Shown here: positions 31,380 through 41,624 of the stretch, piece by piece
Layout: each line of letters opens with the position of its first letter
Numbering within the stretch: the stretch's first letter is position 1
NCBI RefSeq assembly: GCF_000284015.1
Contig: NC_016943.1
Coordinates: forward strand, 475,541-539,540
Direction: 5' to 3'
Length of the DNA: 64,000 nucleotides
Source of the DNA: Blastococcus saxobsidens DD2
GTDB taxonomy: Bacteria > Actinomycetota > Actinomycetes > Mycobacteriales > Geodermatophilaceae
Made by a program: the position numbers and the translations under genes
The notes under the pieces: generated by a model
What the model was told of the DNA's origin: nothing
The model's database searches: none
The model's input: only the letters and a program-made list of their open reading frames with translations

Positions 31380-32180
31380 GTGTCCGCACCCGCGTCCTCA
31401 CCGGCCTACGCGCGCCCCGTCCGTGCCCGTCGCCCCACCCGCGCCGCGCTGACCGGAGCGTCGCCGTTCGATCCGGAGGAGACACCGCTGGCGCAGACCC
31501 GCCGGGCCCGCCGGATGGCCCGCGAGCTCGCCGTCATCCACGCCGATGCGCACTGCGAGCTCGACTTCACCAACGCCTTCGAGCTGCTGGTCGCCACGGT
31601 CCTGTCGGCGCAGACCACCGACAAGATGGTCAACAAGGTGACGCCCACGCTCTTCGCCCGGTACCCCGACGCGGTCGCCCTCGCGGGCGCCGACCGAGGG
31701 GAGCTGGAGACCATCCTGAAGCCCACGGGGTTCTTCCGGGCGAAGGCGAACTCCGTGCTCGGGCTCAGCCAGGTCCTGGTCGAGCGGTTCGACGGCGAGG
31801 TCCCGCGCCGGATGGCGGAGCTGGTCACGCTGCCGGGCGTGGGCCGCAAGACCGCCAACGTGGTGCTCGGCAACGCGTTCGGCGTGCCCGGGCTGACCGT
31901 CGACACCCACTTCGGCCGGCTGGTGCGCCGGTTCGGCTGGACGGCGGAGGAGGACCCGGTCAAGGTCGAGGCCGAGGTGGCGCGGCTGGTCCCGAAGAGG
32001 GAGTGGACCGACTTCAGCCACCGGGTGATCTTCCACGGGCGCCGGGTGTGCCATGCGAAGAAGGCGGCGTGCGGGGCGTGCGGCCTGGCGCAGTGGTGCC
32101 CCTCGTTCGGCATCGGCCCGGTCGATCCCGAGGTGGCCCTGACGCTCGTGAAGACACCCGTCGCCTCGGACACCGAGTGA
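31380..32180 (+). CDS. nth: Endonuclease III
   Basis: The 266-residue DNA glycosylase/AP lyase for oxidised pyrimidines. The helix-hairpin-helix [14 protein letters not shown] contains catalytic K157, with D175 in [10 protein letters not shown] [4Fe-4S] cluster is formed by C224-x6-C231-x2-C234-x5-C240. The start GTG 31380 gives an N-terminal extension of about 35 residues before the conserved core. It is the first gene of an operon with a TlpA-like protein and a NUDIX hydrolase, the order known from mycobacteria. Confidence 0.96.
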   Translation: MSAPASSPAYARPVRARRPTRAALTGASPFDPEETPLAQTRRARRMARELAVIHADAHCELDFTNAFELLVATVLSAQTTDKMVNKVTPTLFARYPDAVALAGADRGELETILKPTGFFRAKANSVLGLSQVLVERFDGEVPRRMAELVTLPGVGRKTANVVLGNAFGVPGLTVDTHFGRLVRRFGWTAEEDPVKVEAEVARLVPKREWTDFSHRVIFHGRRVCHAKKAACGACGLAQWCPSFGIGPVDPEVALTLVKTPVASDTE

Positions 32181-32752
32181 TGCGCCGATCGTTCGTCGCG
32201 CTCGCGGCGGCTCTCCTGCTGGCCGGCTGCACCGGCGAGCCGGCCGACGACGGCGGCCCGGCCGCCGCTCCCTCGACCGCGGTGGCGCCCCTCACCCCCT
32301 GCCCCGAGCAGCCCGAGGCCGCGGCGGTCGGGGCGCAGCGACTGCCGGCGCTGGTGTTCGAGTGCCCGGGGGGTGGCTCGCTCGACCTCGCTCGGGCACC
32401 GGGCGTGCCGATGGTGGTGAACCTGTGGGGGAGCTGGTGCCCGCCCTGCCGGGAGGAGATGCCGGTGCTGCAGGAGTTCGCCGAGCTGGCCGGGGACGAC
32501 GTCAGGATGGTGGGCGTCATCAGCAAGGACGGGCTGCCGCAGGCGGCGTCATTCGCCGAGGACGCCGGCGTCACCTTCCCCAGCGCGTTCGACGGCGAGG
32601 GGGAGCTGATGGCCGAGCTCGGCCTGAACGCCCTGCCGTTCACCTACTTCGTCGACGCCGGAGGTGCCCTGGTGCACACCGAGGCCGGGCCGGTGGGCTC
32701 GCTGGACGAGCTCCGTGGCCTGGTGGCCCAGCACCTGGGCGTGCAGCTGTGA
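32180..32752 (+). CDS. TlpA-like thioredoxin lipoprotein
   Basis: A 190-residue lipoprotein: signal peptide with lipobox LLAGC (C17), a Pro/Ala-rich spacer, then a thioredoxin fold with W-C87-P-P-C90 and the cis-proline segment NALPFTYFVDAGG. It should act as a thiol-disulfide reductase outside the membrane. The ATG overlaps the nth stop (TGATG). It corresponds to Rv3673c in the syntenic mycobacterial operon. Confidence 0.92.
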   Translation: MRRSFVALAAALLLAGCTGEPADDGGPAAAPSTAVAPLTPCPEQPEAAAVGAQRLPALVFECPGGGSLDLARAPGVPMVVNLWGSWCPPCREEMPVLQEFAELAGDDVRMVGVISKDGLPQAASFAEDAGVTFPSAFDGEGELMAELGLNALPFTYFVDAGGALVHTEAGPVGSLDELRGLVAQHLGVQL

Positions 32753-33510
32753 GCGCGCAGCCGGTGGCCGACGGGCTGCCCGACTACCTGCGTCGGCTGG
32801 TCGAGCGCGCCGGCGACCTGCCGCTGCGGCACCGGCGGCCGGAGGCGACGCGCACCGCGCGACGCTCCGCCGTCCTCATCCTCTTCGGCGAGGGCCCGCG
32901 CGGCCCCGACGTGCTGATCATCGAGAAGTCACCGCACCTGCGCAGCCACGCCGGCCAGCCCGCGTTCCCGGGAGGGGGCGCGGACGCGGGTGAGGACTAC
33001 CCGGTCGGGACGGCGCTGCGCGAGGCCGAGGAGGAGGCGGGGATCGACCCCGACGGCGTGCGCGTCCTCGCCACGCTGCCGGAGCTGTTCCTCGGCCCGT
33101 CGGACAACCTCGTGGTGCCCGTCGTCGCGTGGTGGGACGACCCGCGGGACGTCACCGTCGGCGATCCCCAGGAGGTGGCCCGGGTCGCGCGCGTCCCGCT
33201 CGCCGACCTCGTCGACCCGGCGAACCGCTTCCGCATCCGGCACCCGACCGGCTTCATCGGCCCGGCGTTCGGCGTCGCCGACATGGTGGTGTGGGGGTTC
33301 ACCGCCGGCCTGCTCGACGCGATCCTCGAGGCGGCCGGCCTCGCCCGCCCGTGGGACGCCTCCGACGTCCGCCCGCTGCGCGAGACCGGGGTGCGCCCGC
33401 CCCACCTGCCCGGCTCGCTGGGCGCCGGGGGGGCCGAGGACGCCGCCGCGCCGACGGTGGCCGATCCCGCGCCCGACGGCGCTCCGACGCGTACGGTCTG
33501 GCCCCGATGA
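32749..33510 (+). CDS. NUDIX hydrolase (CoA pyrophosphatase-like)
   Basis: The 253-residue protein starts at GTG overlapping the previous stop. The Nudix region reads PAFPGGGADAGEDYPVGTALREAEEEAGID, matching G-x5-E-x7-R-E-x2-E-E-x-G (split here only by position: about residues 66-95). SHAGQPAFPGG upstream is typical of the CoA-hydrolysing NUDT7/YeaB branch. By synteny it equals Rv3672c. The C-terminal ~40 residues are low-complexity. Confidence 0.9.
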   Translation: MSAQPVADGLPDYLRRLVERAGDLPLRHRRPEATRTARRSAVLILFGEGPRGPDVLIIEKSPHLRSHAGQPAFPGGGADAGEDYPVGTALREAEEEAGIDPDGVRVLATLPELFLGPSDNLVVPVVAWWDDPRDVTVGDPQEVARVARVPLADLVDPANRFRIRHPTGFIGPAFGVADMVVWGFTAGLLDAILEAAGLARPWDASDVRPLRETGVRPPHLPGSLGAGGAEDAAAPTVADPAPDGAPTRTVWPR

Positions 33511-33998
33511 GCGGTAGAAGGACCACCTCCTCCCCACCCCTCGCAGGCCCGGGACGGGGTCCGGGAGGCGGCCGGGGCCTCGGCAGGAAGACCGTTGCGG
33601 TCGCCGCTGCGCTGGTCATGCTGACCGGCTGCGGCAGCGAGGAGCCGGCTCCGGCGCCGGTTGCCGAGGGCCTGGGCGAGGTGACGGTGGCCGCCGACGG
33701 CGTCCAGGAGGTCACCGTCCAGACCAGGGACGACTACGAGTTCTACCCCGACCACTTCACCGTCGCCCCCGGCCGGGTGCGGCTGACCGTGGAGAACGTC
33801 GCCGACCAGATGACCCACAACCTCGAGTACACCGACGAGGAGCTGCCCGCTCCGATCGACGCCGGCGTCCCCTTCCTCGCCCCAGGGCAGGAGGAGACGA
33901 TCGAGTTCGAGGTCCAGACGCCGGGCGACTACCCGTTCGCCTGCACCTTCCACCTCCAGCTGGGTCAGGTGGGCACGATGACGGTCAGCGGCCGATGA
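33507..33998 (+). CDS. Cupredoxin-domain lipoprotein
   Basis: A 163-residue protein with a basic N-terminus, a hydrophobic segment and lipobox MLTGC (C42). The mature part is a plastocyanin-like beta sandwich with a type-1 copper ligand set: H104 in MTHNLE, C146 and H149 in CTFHLQ, and M158 in GTM. It probably carries electrons or copper outside the membrane. It overlaps the NUDIX gene (ATGA) and precedes marP. I do not know a cupredoxin at this position in mycobacteria, so it appears to be an addition to the operon. Confidence 0.88.
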   Translation: MSGRRTTSSPPLAGPGRGPGGGRGLGRKTVAVAAALVMLTGCGSEEPAPAPVAEGLGEVTVAADGVQEVTVQTRDDYEFYPDHFTVAPGRVRLTVENVADQMTHNLEYTDEELPAPIDAGVPFLAPGQEETIEFEVQTPGDYPFACTFHLQLGQVGTMTVSGR

Positions 33999-34044
33999 CG
34001 ACAGGTAGCGGATCGCGCCCGGAGTCGAGCGGGGGTATTGACGG

Positions 34045-35226
34045 GTGTCCGTCGTCGACGTCCTGCTGATCGTCCTGGCGTTGGTGTTCGCGCTGTCCGG
34101 CTTCCGGCAGGGCCTGCTCGTCTCGGCCACCTCGATCCTCGGCTTCCTGGGCGGCGCCGTCCTCGGTGCCCAGCTGTCGGGCCCGGTGGCCGACCGGATC
34201 GACGGATCGAGCGTGACCCGGGTGTTCGCCGCGCTCGTGGTGGTCCTCGCCGGGGCGCTGCTCGGCCAGATCCTGGCCGGTGCGGCCGGGCGGGCCGTGC
34301 GGTCCCGGGTCACCTGGGAGCCGGCCAAGATGGTCGACTCCGCCGCCGGGGCGGTGGCCTCGGCGGCGTCGGTCCTGCTGGTCGCGTGGATGGTCGCCTC
34401 ACCGCTGGCCAGCTCCCCGTTCCCGCAGGTGGCCAGCCAGGTCCGGCAGTCGGCACTGGTGCAGGCCGTCGACGGGACGGTCCCCGACGGGGTTCGGACC
34501 GTCTACCAGAACCTCCGCGACGCGATCGACCGGCGCGGACTGCCCGACGTGCTCGACCCGCTCACGCCGACCGACGCCCGCGAGGTGCCGGCCCCGGACC
34601 CGGCGCTGGTGGACAGCACCGTGGTCGCCTCGGTCGAGGGCTCGGTGGTGCGGATCCGCGGCATCGCGCCGACCTGCTCGCGGCAGGTCGACGGCTCCGG
34701 CTTCGTGTACGCCCCCGAGCGGGTCATGACCAACGCGCACGTGCTGGCCGGCGTCACCGAACCGGTGGTGGTCGCCGAGGGCGAGGAGTACGACGCGGTG
34801 CCGGTGTTCGTCGACGAGGCCGTCGACGTCGCGGTCCTGGCGGTCCCGGGCCTGCCGCAGGTGCCGCTGACCTTCACCGCGGCGGCCGCCGACACGGGGG
34901 ACGACGCGCTGATCATGGGATACCCGGGCGGCGGACCGCTGTACGTCGGGCCCGCCCGCGTCCGCGACCGCGGGGAGATCAGCGGGCCGGACTTCCGGAA
35001 CACCGGGACCGTGGTCCGGGACGTCTACGCACTCTTCGGTCAGGTCCGCGCCGGGAACTCCGGGGGCCCGCTGTTCGCCCCCGACGGCAGCGTTCTCGGG
35101 GTGGTGTTCGCCTCGGCGATCGACGACCCGGAGACCGGGTACGCGCTCACCGGCCCCCAGGTGGCCGAGGCGGCCACGGCGGGCAGCCGGGCGCTCGCGG
35201 AGGTCAGCACCGGCACCTGCGAATGA
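34045..35226 (+). CDS. marP: MarP-family membrane-anchored serine protease
   Basis: The 393-residue protein has a CvpA-like region of four transmembrane helices (residues 4-125) and a chymotrypsin-fold protease domain outside. The triad is H232 (TNAHVLAG), D261 (DVAVL) and S339 (AGNSGGPL). C211 and C392 are spaced as the disulfide pair that activates M. tuberculosis MarP (Rv3671c), a protease needed for acid and oxidative stress resistance. Start GTG 34045, 46 nt after the cupredoxin gene. The context with thiol and copper redox proteins fits redox-controlled activation. Confidence 0.94.
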   Translation: MSVVDVLLIVLALVFALSGFRQGLLVSATSILGFLGGAVLGAQLSGPVADRIDGSSVTRVFAALVVVLAGALLGQILAGAAGRAVRSRVTWEPAKMVDSAAGAVASAASVLLVAWMVASPLASSPFPQVASQVRQSALVQAVDGTVPDGVRTVYQNLRDAIDRRGLPDVLDPLTPTDAREVPAPDPALVDSTVVASVEGSVVRIRGIAPTCSRQVDGSGFVYAPERVMTNAHVLAGVTEPVVVAEGEEYDAVPVFVDEAVDVAVLAVPGLPQVPLTFTAAAADTGDDALIMGYPGGGPLYVGPARVRDRGEISGPDFRNTGTVVRDVYALFGQVRAGNSGGPLFAPDGSVLGVVFASAIDDPETGYALTGPQVAEAATAGSRALAEVSTGTCE

Positions 35227-35261
35227 CCTGGATGAATCCGCGAAGCGCATTCATCCAGGTC
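35225..35261. terminator. Hairpin between marP and the epoxide hydrolase gene
   Basis: GACCTGGATGAAT (35225-35237) pairs perfectly with ATTCATCCAGGTC (35249-35261), with a small inner CGC/GCG. It begins inside the marP stop codon and separates two convergent genes. The AT-containing stem is unusual for this window. Confidence 0.8.
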
Positions 35262-35349
35262 GGGCCGGAGGCCCCGTCCCCGGGTGCCTGCCAGTCCGGC
35301 GTAGCCGGTCGATGACCCCGCCGGAGGCGCGTTCGCGATTCGCCAGAGG

Positions 35350-36276
35350 TCAGCGCAGCTGCGAGATGATTGCCTTGCTCACCTCGTCGGCGGCCTCCTC
35401 CTGCGGGAAGTGGCCGACGTCGGGGAGCTCCCGCCACTCGTAGGCACCCGCGACGTACCGGCCCGACCCGCGGGCGGTCTCCGGCAGCACGCAGGGGTCC
35501 AGCGCGCCGTGCAGCTGCAGGGTGGGCGCGGTGATCGGCGCGGCCATCCGGCGGGCGTAGCGCAGGCCGTCGGGTCGCAGCTGCGACCGGCCGGCCCAGC
35601 GGTAGTACTCCATCGCGCCGTACGCGGCCTGCGGGATGCGGGCCGCGGCGCGGTACCGGTCCACGGCGGCGGCGAAGTCCGCCGTACGGGACCACTCCGG
35701 CCCCGCCCAGCGCTGCATCAGGTCGGCCACCGGGTCGTCGTCGAGGCGGGTCAGCCGGCGTTCGGGGAGCCGCGGTACCTGGAAGCCGAGGGCGTACCGC
35801 AGCGCGCGGCGCTGGCGGCGGTCGGTCAGCCCGGCGCGCAGCAGCCGCGGATGGGCCATCGAGACGACGACCAGCCGGCGCACCACCCGGGGCTGCAGCG
35901 CGGCCACCGTCCAGCCCAGCAGGCCGCCCCAGTCGTGGCCGACCACCACGGCGTCCCGCTCACCCAGGGCCCGCACCAGTGCGGCGACGTCGGCGGAGAG
36001 GGTGGGGAGGTCGTAGCCGCGGGGCGGCTTGTCGCTGGCGCCGTAGCCGCGCAGGTCGGGGGCGACGGCGCGGAACCCGGCGTCGGCGAGGGCGGTCAGC
36101 TGCGACCGCCAGGTCCACCAGAACTGGGGAAAGCCGTGCAGCAGCAGGACCAGCGGTCCCTCCCCGGCCTCGGCTGCGTGCAGCCGCACCCCGTTGGCCG
36201 AGATGTCGCGGTGGGTCCACGGCCCGGGGAGCAGGACGCTGGTGGCGTCGGGACGGCCGTCCGGAGGGACGGTCAT
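35350..36276 (-). CDS. Alpha/beta hydrolase, epoxide hydrolase-like
   Basis: A 308-residue alpha/beta hydrolase. HGFPQFWWTWR forms the oxyanion region, the nucleophile is the aspartate in VGHDWGG, and the catalytic histidine is in DVGHFPQEE. The D-nucleophile and a tyrosine-rich cap (GAMEYYRWAG) fit epoxide hydrolases. It corresponds by position to mycobacterial ephE (Rv3670). It follows the holin-X gene by 5 nt and is co-transcribed with it. Confidence 0.88.
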   Translation of the reverse strand: MTVPPDGRPDATSVLLPGPWTHRDISANGVRLHAAEAGEGPLVLLLHGFPQFWWTWRSQLTALADAGFRAVAPDLRGYGASDKPPRGYDLPTLSADVAALVRALGERDAVVVGHDWGGLLGWTVAALQPRVVRRLVVVSMAHPRLLRAGLTDRRQRRALRYALGFQVPRLPERRLTRLDDDPVADLMQRWAGPEWSRTADFAAAVDRYRAAARIPQAAYGAMEYYRWAGRSQLRPDGLRYARRMAAPITAPTLQLHGALDPCVLPETARGSGRYVAGAYEWRELPDVGHFPQEEAADEVSKAIISQLR

Positions 36277-36281
36277 CGGCC

Positions 36282-36782
36282 TCAGACCCGGTACGACTCG
36301 TTGCCGCGCAGCTCCACCTTGCCGCCGCTCACCACGGGGACCTCGCGCCGCCGGGTGCCCGGCGCCTCGCGGTGCATCACCTCGGGCAGCTCCTTGAGCG
36401 ACTCGATCGTCCGCTCGGGCTTCTCGATCTTCTTGATCATCTTCTTGCCGACGAGTGCGGCGACGCCGGCCAGCGCGATGAGCAGGAGGAAGACGATGGC
36501 GTAGGCGATCCACCGGATCAGCCCGAGCCAGGTGAGGAACTCGGCCAGGGCGATGAAGAAGAAGATCCCCGCGAAGGCGGCGAACACGCCGGCCGCGGCG
36601 AACGAGGCGGCGCCGATGCCGCCCTTCTTCGCCGAGGCGCCGACCTCCGCCTTGGCCAGCTCGATCTCGTTGCGGATCAACGTGGAGACGTCGGCCATCG
36701 CGCTCTGCACGAGCGTGCCGATCGAGGGCTCGACGGCCGGGCCGGCTCCGTCGGTGCGGATCTGCGACACACTGTGGGCCAC
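36282..36782 (-). CDS. Holin-X family (phage holin-like) membrane protein
   Basis: A 166-residue protein with start GTG 36782 behind AGGAGG. The N-terminal helix TLVQSAMADVSTLIRNEIELAKAEV and two transmembrane helices with AIVFLLLIALAGVAALVGKKMI match the Actinobacterial holin-X/'phage holin family' proteins, which are chromosomal genes and usually not phage-derived. It is equivalent to Rv3669. Function unknown; membrane-associated. Confidence 0.88.
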   Translation of the reverse strand: MAHSVSQIRTDGAGPAVEPSIGTLVQSAMADVSTLIRNEIELAKAEVGASAKKGGIGAASFAAAGVFAAFAGIFFFIALAEFLTWLGLIRWIAYAIVFLLLIALAGVAALVGKKMIKKIEKPERTIESLKELPEVMHREAPGTRRREVPVVSGGKVELRGNESYRV

Positions 36783-36874
36783 GGGTGGCTCCTCCTTCGG
36801 TCCAACGCTGCTGGTCAGGACGATCGTGCCCCATGAGCGCCGGCACCGCGTCCCGATGCCGTCGGACGGGGCGG

Positions 36875-36936
36875 AGGCATAGGAAGCTCTACCTATGGCT
36901 CGGGGGTCCGAGACGTAGGTAAAGCCTCCTATGCCT
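36875..36936. terminator. Long imperfect hairpin after acs
   Basis: AGGCATAGGA (36875-36884) pairs with TCCTATGCCT (36927-36936), and ACCTA (36891-36895) with TAGGT (36916-36920); further inner pairs extend the stem to about 25 bp with a few mismatches. It lies 8 bp beyond the acs stop on the minus strand, before the holin-X gene. Apart from terminator function, ACCTATG/TAGGTAAAG could be parts of an operator. Confidence 0.65.
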
Positions 36937-36943
36937 GGTGGGG

Positions 36944-38893
<1,950 letters not shown>

Positions 38894-39024
38894 GGGTCCT
38901 CCCGAGTCCTGCGTCGCCTGGTACGCGACGGTGCAGCGTGGTCCAGGACACACCGTATGGCCCCGGGGCGTCCGGCGTCTTCCCCGCGCACCGTCGGCCG
39001 GGACCGCTGCAGCAGACTGGGTCC

Positions 39025-39765
39025 GTGACGGCCCCGCAGGCGGAGGTGGTGGCGCGCATCCCCGGCGCCGCCGCCTTCGGGCTGGTGCCGTCGCCGGGGA
39101 CCCTCCCGGTCCCGGCCGAGCGGCTGGCCGACGCGCGATGGCTGGCGGAGCTCCTGGCCACCCGCACTCCCCGGGCGGGCGCCGCGCGGGTGCACGCCAC
39201 GGTGTGGTGGTACTCGGCGTCGGCCGTGGTCCTGGCGCCGGTGCTGGCGGGGCTGGCCGCGGGTCGTCCGCTGTCGGCGCGACCGGCCGACACCACCGTC
39301 TTCCTCGGCCGCGGTGGGCTGCCGGTCGCCGCGGTGTCCGCGGTCGCCGGTGGCGATCCGGCCGACGGCCTGCGGGAGTGCCTGTCGGCGGTGGTCCCGG
39401 CGCTGGCCGCGGCCGCCCGCATGCGGCCACGGCCGCTCTGGGCGATCGCCAGCGACTCGCTGGCCAACGGGCTCCTGACCCTCGGGCGGGCGCTCGGTGA
39501 CACCGGGGCGGTCACCGCGCTGGCCAGGCCGCTGGCCGCGGCAGTGGGCGCCCCGCTGCCGGCTCCGCGCTACGTCGACGTCGCCGGCACGCGGTTCACC
39601 GCCCGCGCGTCGTGCTGCCTGATCGACCGGCTGCCGCAGGGGGCGACCTGCCTGTCCTGCCCGCGCCGGCCACCGGCCGAGCGACGGAGGCTGCTGGAGG
39701 ACGCCGCCGCCCGGTCCTGGGGCCCGGGTCCGGCGCCTCGCCCTCCGGGATCCGCCGGGAGATGA
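39025..39765 (+). CDS. FhuF-type (2Fe-2S) protein
   Basis: The 246-residue protein starts at GTG 39025. The N-terminal 190 residues are alanine-rich and resemble the FhuF-like fold ([17 protein letters not shown]). Near the C-terminus C-C-x10-C-x2-C ([16 protein letters not shown]) is the unusual [2Fe-2S] ligand pattern of FhuF ferric-siderophore reductases. It would reduce iron released from siderophores, but no siderophore transport genes are nearby. Confidence 0.85.
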   Translation: MTAPQAEVVARIPGAAAFGLVPSPGTLPVPAERLADARWLAELLATRTPRAGAARVHATVWWYSASAVVLAPVLAGLAAGRPLSARPADTTVFLGRGGLPVAAVSAVAGGDPADGLRECLSAVVPALAAAARMRPRPLWAIASDSLANGLLTLGRALGDTGAVTALARPLAAAVGAPLPAPRYVDVAGTRFTARASCCLIDRLPQGATCLSCPRRPPAERRRLLEDAAARSWGPGPAPRPPGSAGR

Positions 39766-39800
39766 TCGGCGCAAGCCGGTGACGACAGAGGAGGTCGGTC

Positions 39801-40652
39801 ATGCCTGTGATGCCTGCCGCGTTTTTCGGCCACGGCAACCCGATGAACGCGCTGGAGAAGAACCGGTACACCGCGGCCTGGCAGGCCTTCGGCCGGTCGG
39901 TGCCGCGCCCACGGGCGATCCTCGTCGTCTCGGCGCACTGGTACGTGCAGGCCACCGCGGTGACCGCCATGCCGAGGCCGCGCACGATCCACGACTTCTT
40001 CGGGTTCCCGCGCGAGCTGTTCGACGTCCGCTACGAGCCGCCGGGACTGCCGGGGTTGTACGAGGAGATCGCCGACATCGTGCACCCGACGTGGGTGGGC
40101 GCCGACCTGGACAGCTGGGGGATCGACCACGGCACCTGGTCGGTGCTGAGGCACGCCTTCCCCGACGCGGACATCCCCGTGGTGCAGTTGTCGATCAACG
40201 CGCTCAAGCCGTTCGACTACCACCTGCAGCTGGGCGCGGCCCTGGCGCCGCTGCGCGAGGACGGCGTGCTGGTGATCGGCAGCGGGAACGTCGTCCACAA
40301 CCTCGGGGGCGTCAGCCGTGCCCTCCCCGATGCCGGCTTCGACTGGGCGCAGCGGTTCGACGAGGACGCCAAGGAGCGGATGCTCACCGACCCCGCGGAG
40401 ATCGGCCGGCTGGACGGGCACCGCGATTTCGACCTCGCCGTCCCGACCCCGGACCACTTCCTGCCGCTGCTCTACGTCGCGGGGGTCGCCGGCGCCACCG
40501 ACGCCCCGGTGGACGTGCTCGTCGACGGCTACGCGTACGGCTCGCTGTCGATGACCGCCTACACCGTCGGCATGGACGCCCCCGAGGTCTCGGGTTCCGG
40601 CATCGCGGCGGCGCTGCCCGACGGACCCCCGCCGGATGGCGCCAACATCTGA
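39801..40652 (+). CDS. LigB-family ring-cleavage dioxygenase (4,5-DOPA dioxygenase-like)
   Basis: The 283-residue protein has start ATG 39801 behind AGAGGAGG. It matches the DODA/YgiD family: FFGHGNPMNAL at the N-terminus, VVSAHWYV, a WGIDHGTWSVL segment and GSGNVVHNL, supplying the histidines of the metal site. Family members cleave catechols such as L-DOPA extradiol-wise; the physiological substrate of bacterial YgiD-like proteins is unclear. It follows the FhuF-like gene by 35 bp and may be co-transcribed. Confidence 0.88.
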   Translation: MPVMPAAFFGHGNPMNALEKNRYTAAWQAFGRSVPRPRAILVVSAHWYVQATAVTAMPRPRTIHDFFGFPRELFDVRYEPPGLPGLYEEIADIVHPTWVGADLDSWGIDHGTWSVLRHAFPDADIPVVQLSINALKPFDYHLQLGAALAPLREDGVLVIGSGNVVHNLGGVSRALPDAGFDWAQRFDEDAKERMLTDPAEIGRLDGHRDFDLAVPTPDHFLPLLYVAGVAGATDAPVDVLVDGYAYGSLSMTAYTVGMDAPEVSGSGIAAALPDGPPPDGANI

Positions 40653-40793
40653 GGAGCTCACGACTACTCGGGTGACCCATCACAGTCGGTGAGAACACCC
40701 CGGAGGGAATCGCGGACGTCGTCACCGGTACCTGTGTCGCGTCGTTACGGCTGGGCAGTGATGTCGCGCACGCCCTGAGGCCGGGAGGCCCCC

Positions 40794-41624
40794 TTGTCGA
40801 CGCATGCCCCGCTCCGCTCCCGCGGTTCCCGTGGTCGCCAGGTCCTGGCGACCTCCGGCCTCACCGCCGCCCTCGTGGTCGTCCCGGGCCTGGCGAGGGC
40901 CGAGGAGCCGGCGCTCCCGGGAGCGGTCCCGGTGCCCGTGGCAGAGGTGGTCGAGGAGGAGGTCGCGGACGCCGTCGGTGGCGGAGCGCTGCCCGGCACG
41001 GATTCGACGGCACCCGGCGGGACGGAGGAGCCGGCGCCCGCACCGTCGCCGGAGGTCCCCCCGGAGCTGGGCGCGGCGCTGCGGCAGCTGGCCGCGGCCC
41101 TCCGGCTCCCCGACGAGTGCGTGGACGGCATCTCGCAGAGCGTCGACCTGATCGTCGGCGGGCTGATCGCGATCCCGGCCGAGTTCGAGGCGCTGGTGGC
41201 CGAGCTGCGCGCCGCGCTCCAGGGCGCGGCCGCCGGCGGGGGGCCGGAGGGGCTCCCCGATCTCGCCGGGCAGCTGCGGCAGATCCTCGCGGGCGCGGCC
41301 GCCCCGGCCGTCGTGGCGGACTCGTCGATCGTCGAGGGGCTGGAGCTGCTCGCCGAGACCCTGCCGGCCTGCATGCCCACGCTGCCGGCCGCGCCTCCGG
41401 AGCCCCCGCAGCCGCCGGCGCCTCCGGCTCCCGCCCCGCCGGCCGCGCCAGCGCCGCAGCCGGTGGCGCAGCCGGTCGTCTACCCGGGCTACGCGCCGAC
41501 GGGCGCCGACGACGACGGCGACGGCGACGCGCCGGCCGCCCTCGCCGGTGCGCTGGCGCTGCTGGCCGGCGCCGGCGCGGCCGCGTACCGGAGGCAGTGG
41601 CGTGCGGTTCGTTCGACGGATTGA
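40794..41624 (+). CDS. Secreted protein with sortase-type C-terminal sorting signal
   Basis: A 276-residue protein with TTG start behind GGGAGG. The signal peptide covers about residues 14-36 (LATSGLTAALVVVPGLARA). A helical Ala/Leu/Glu-rich middle has two cysteines (DECVDGI and LPACMPT), then a Pro/Ala-rich spacer typical of wall-spanning proteins. The end has YAPTG, an acidic stretch, a hydrophobic helix (ALAGALALLAGAGAAAY) and the basic tail RRQWRAVR, the architecture of an LPXTG-like sorting signal ([L/Y]AxTG). The downstream gene is a sortase overlapping by 23 nt, so this is its probable substrate. Confidence 0.8.
   Translation: MSTHAPLRSRGSRGRQVLATSGLTAALVVVPGLARAEEPALPGAVPVPVAEVVEEEVADAVGGGALPGTDSTAPGGTEEPAPAPSPEVPPELGAALRQLAAALRLPDECVDGISQSVDLIVGGLIAIPAEFEALVAELRAALQGAAAGGGPEGLPDLAGQLRQILAGAAAPAVVADSSIVEGLELLAETLPACMPTLPAAPPEPPQPPAPPAPAPPAAPAPQPVAQPVVYPGYAPTGADDDGDGDAPAALAGALALLAGAGAAAYRRQWRAVRSTD

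Noticed and set aside
36282-36782. Prophage remnant based on the holin-like protein
   Set aside because: Holin-X proteins are ordinary chromosomal genes at this conserved locus; no other phage gene is near.
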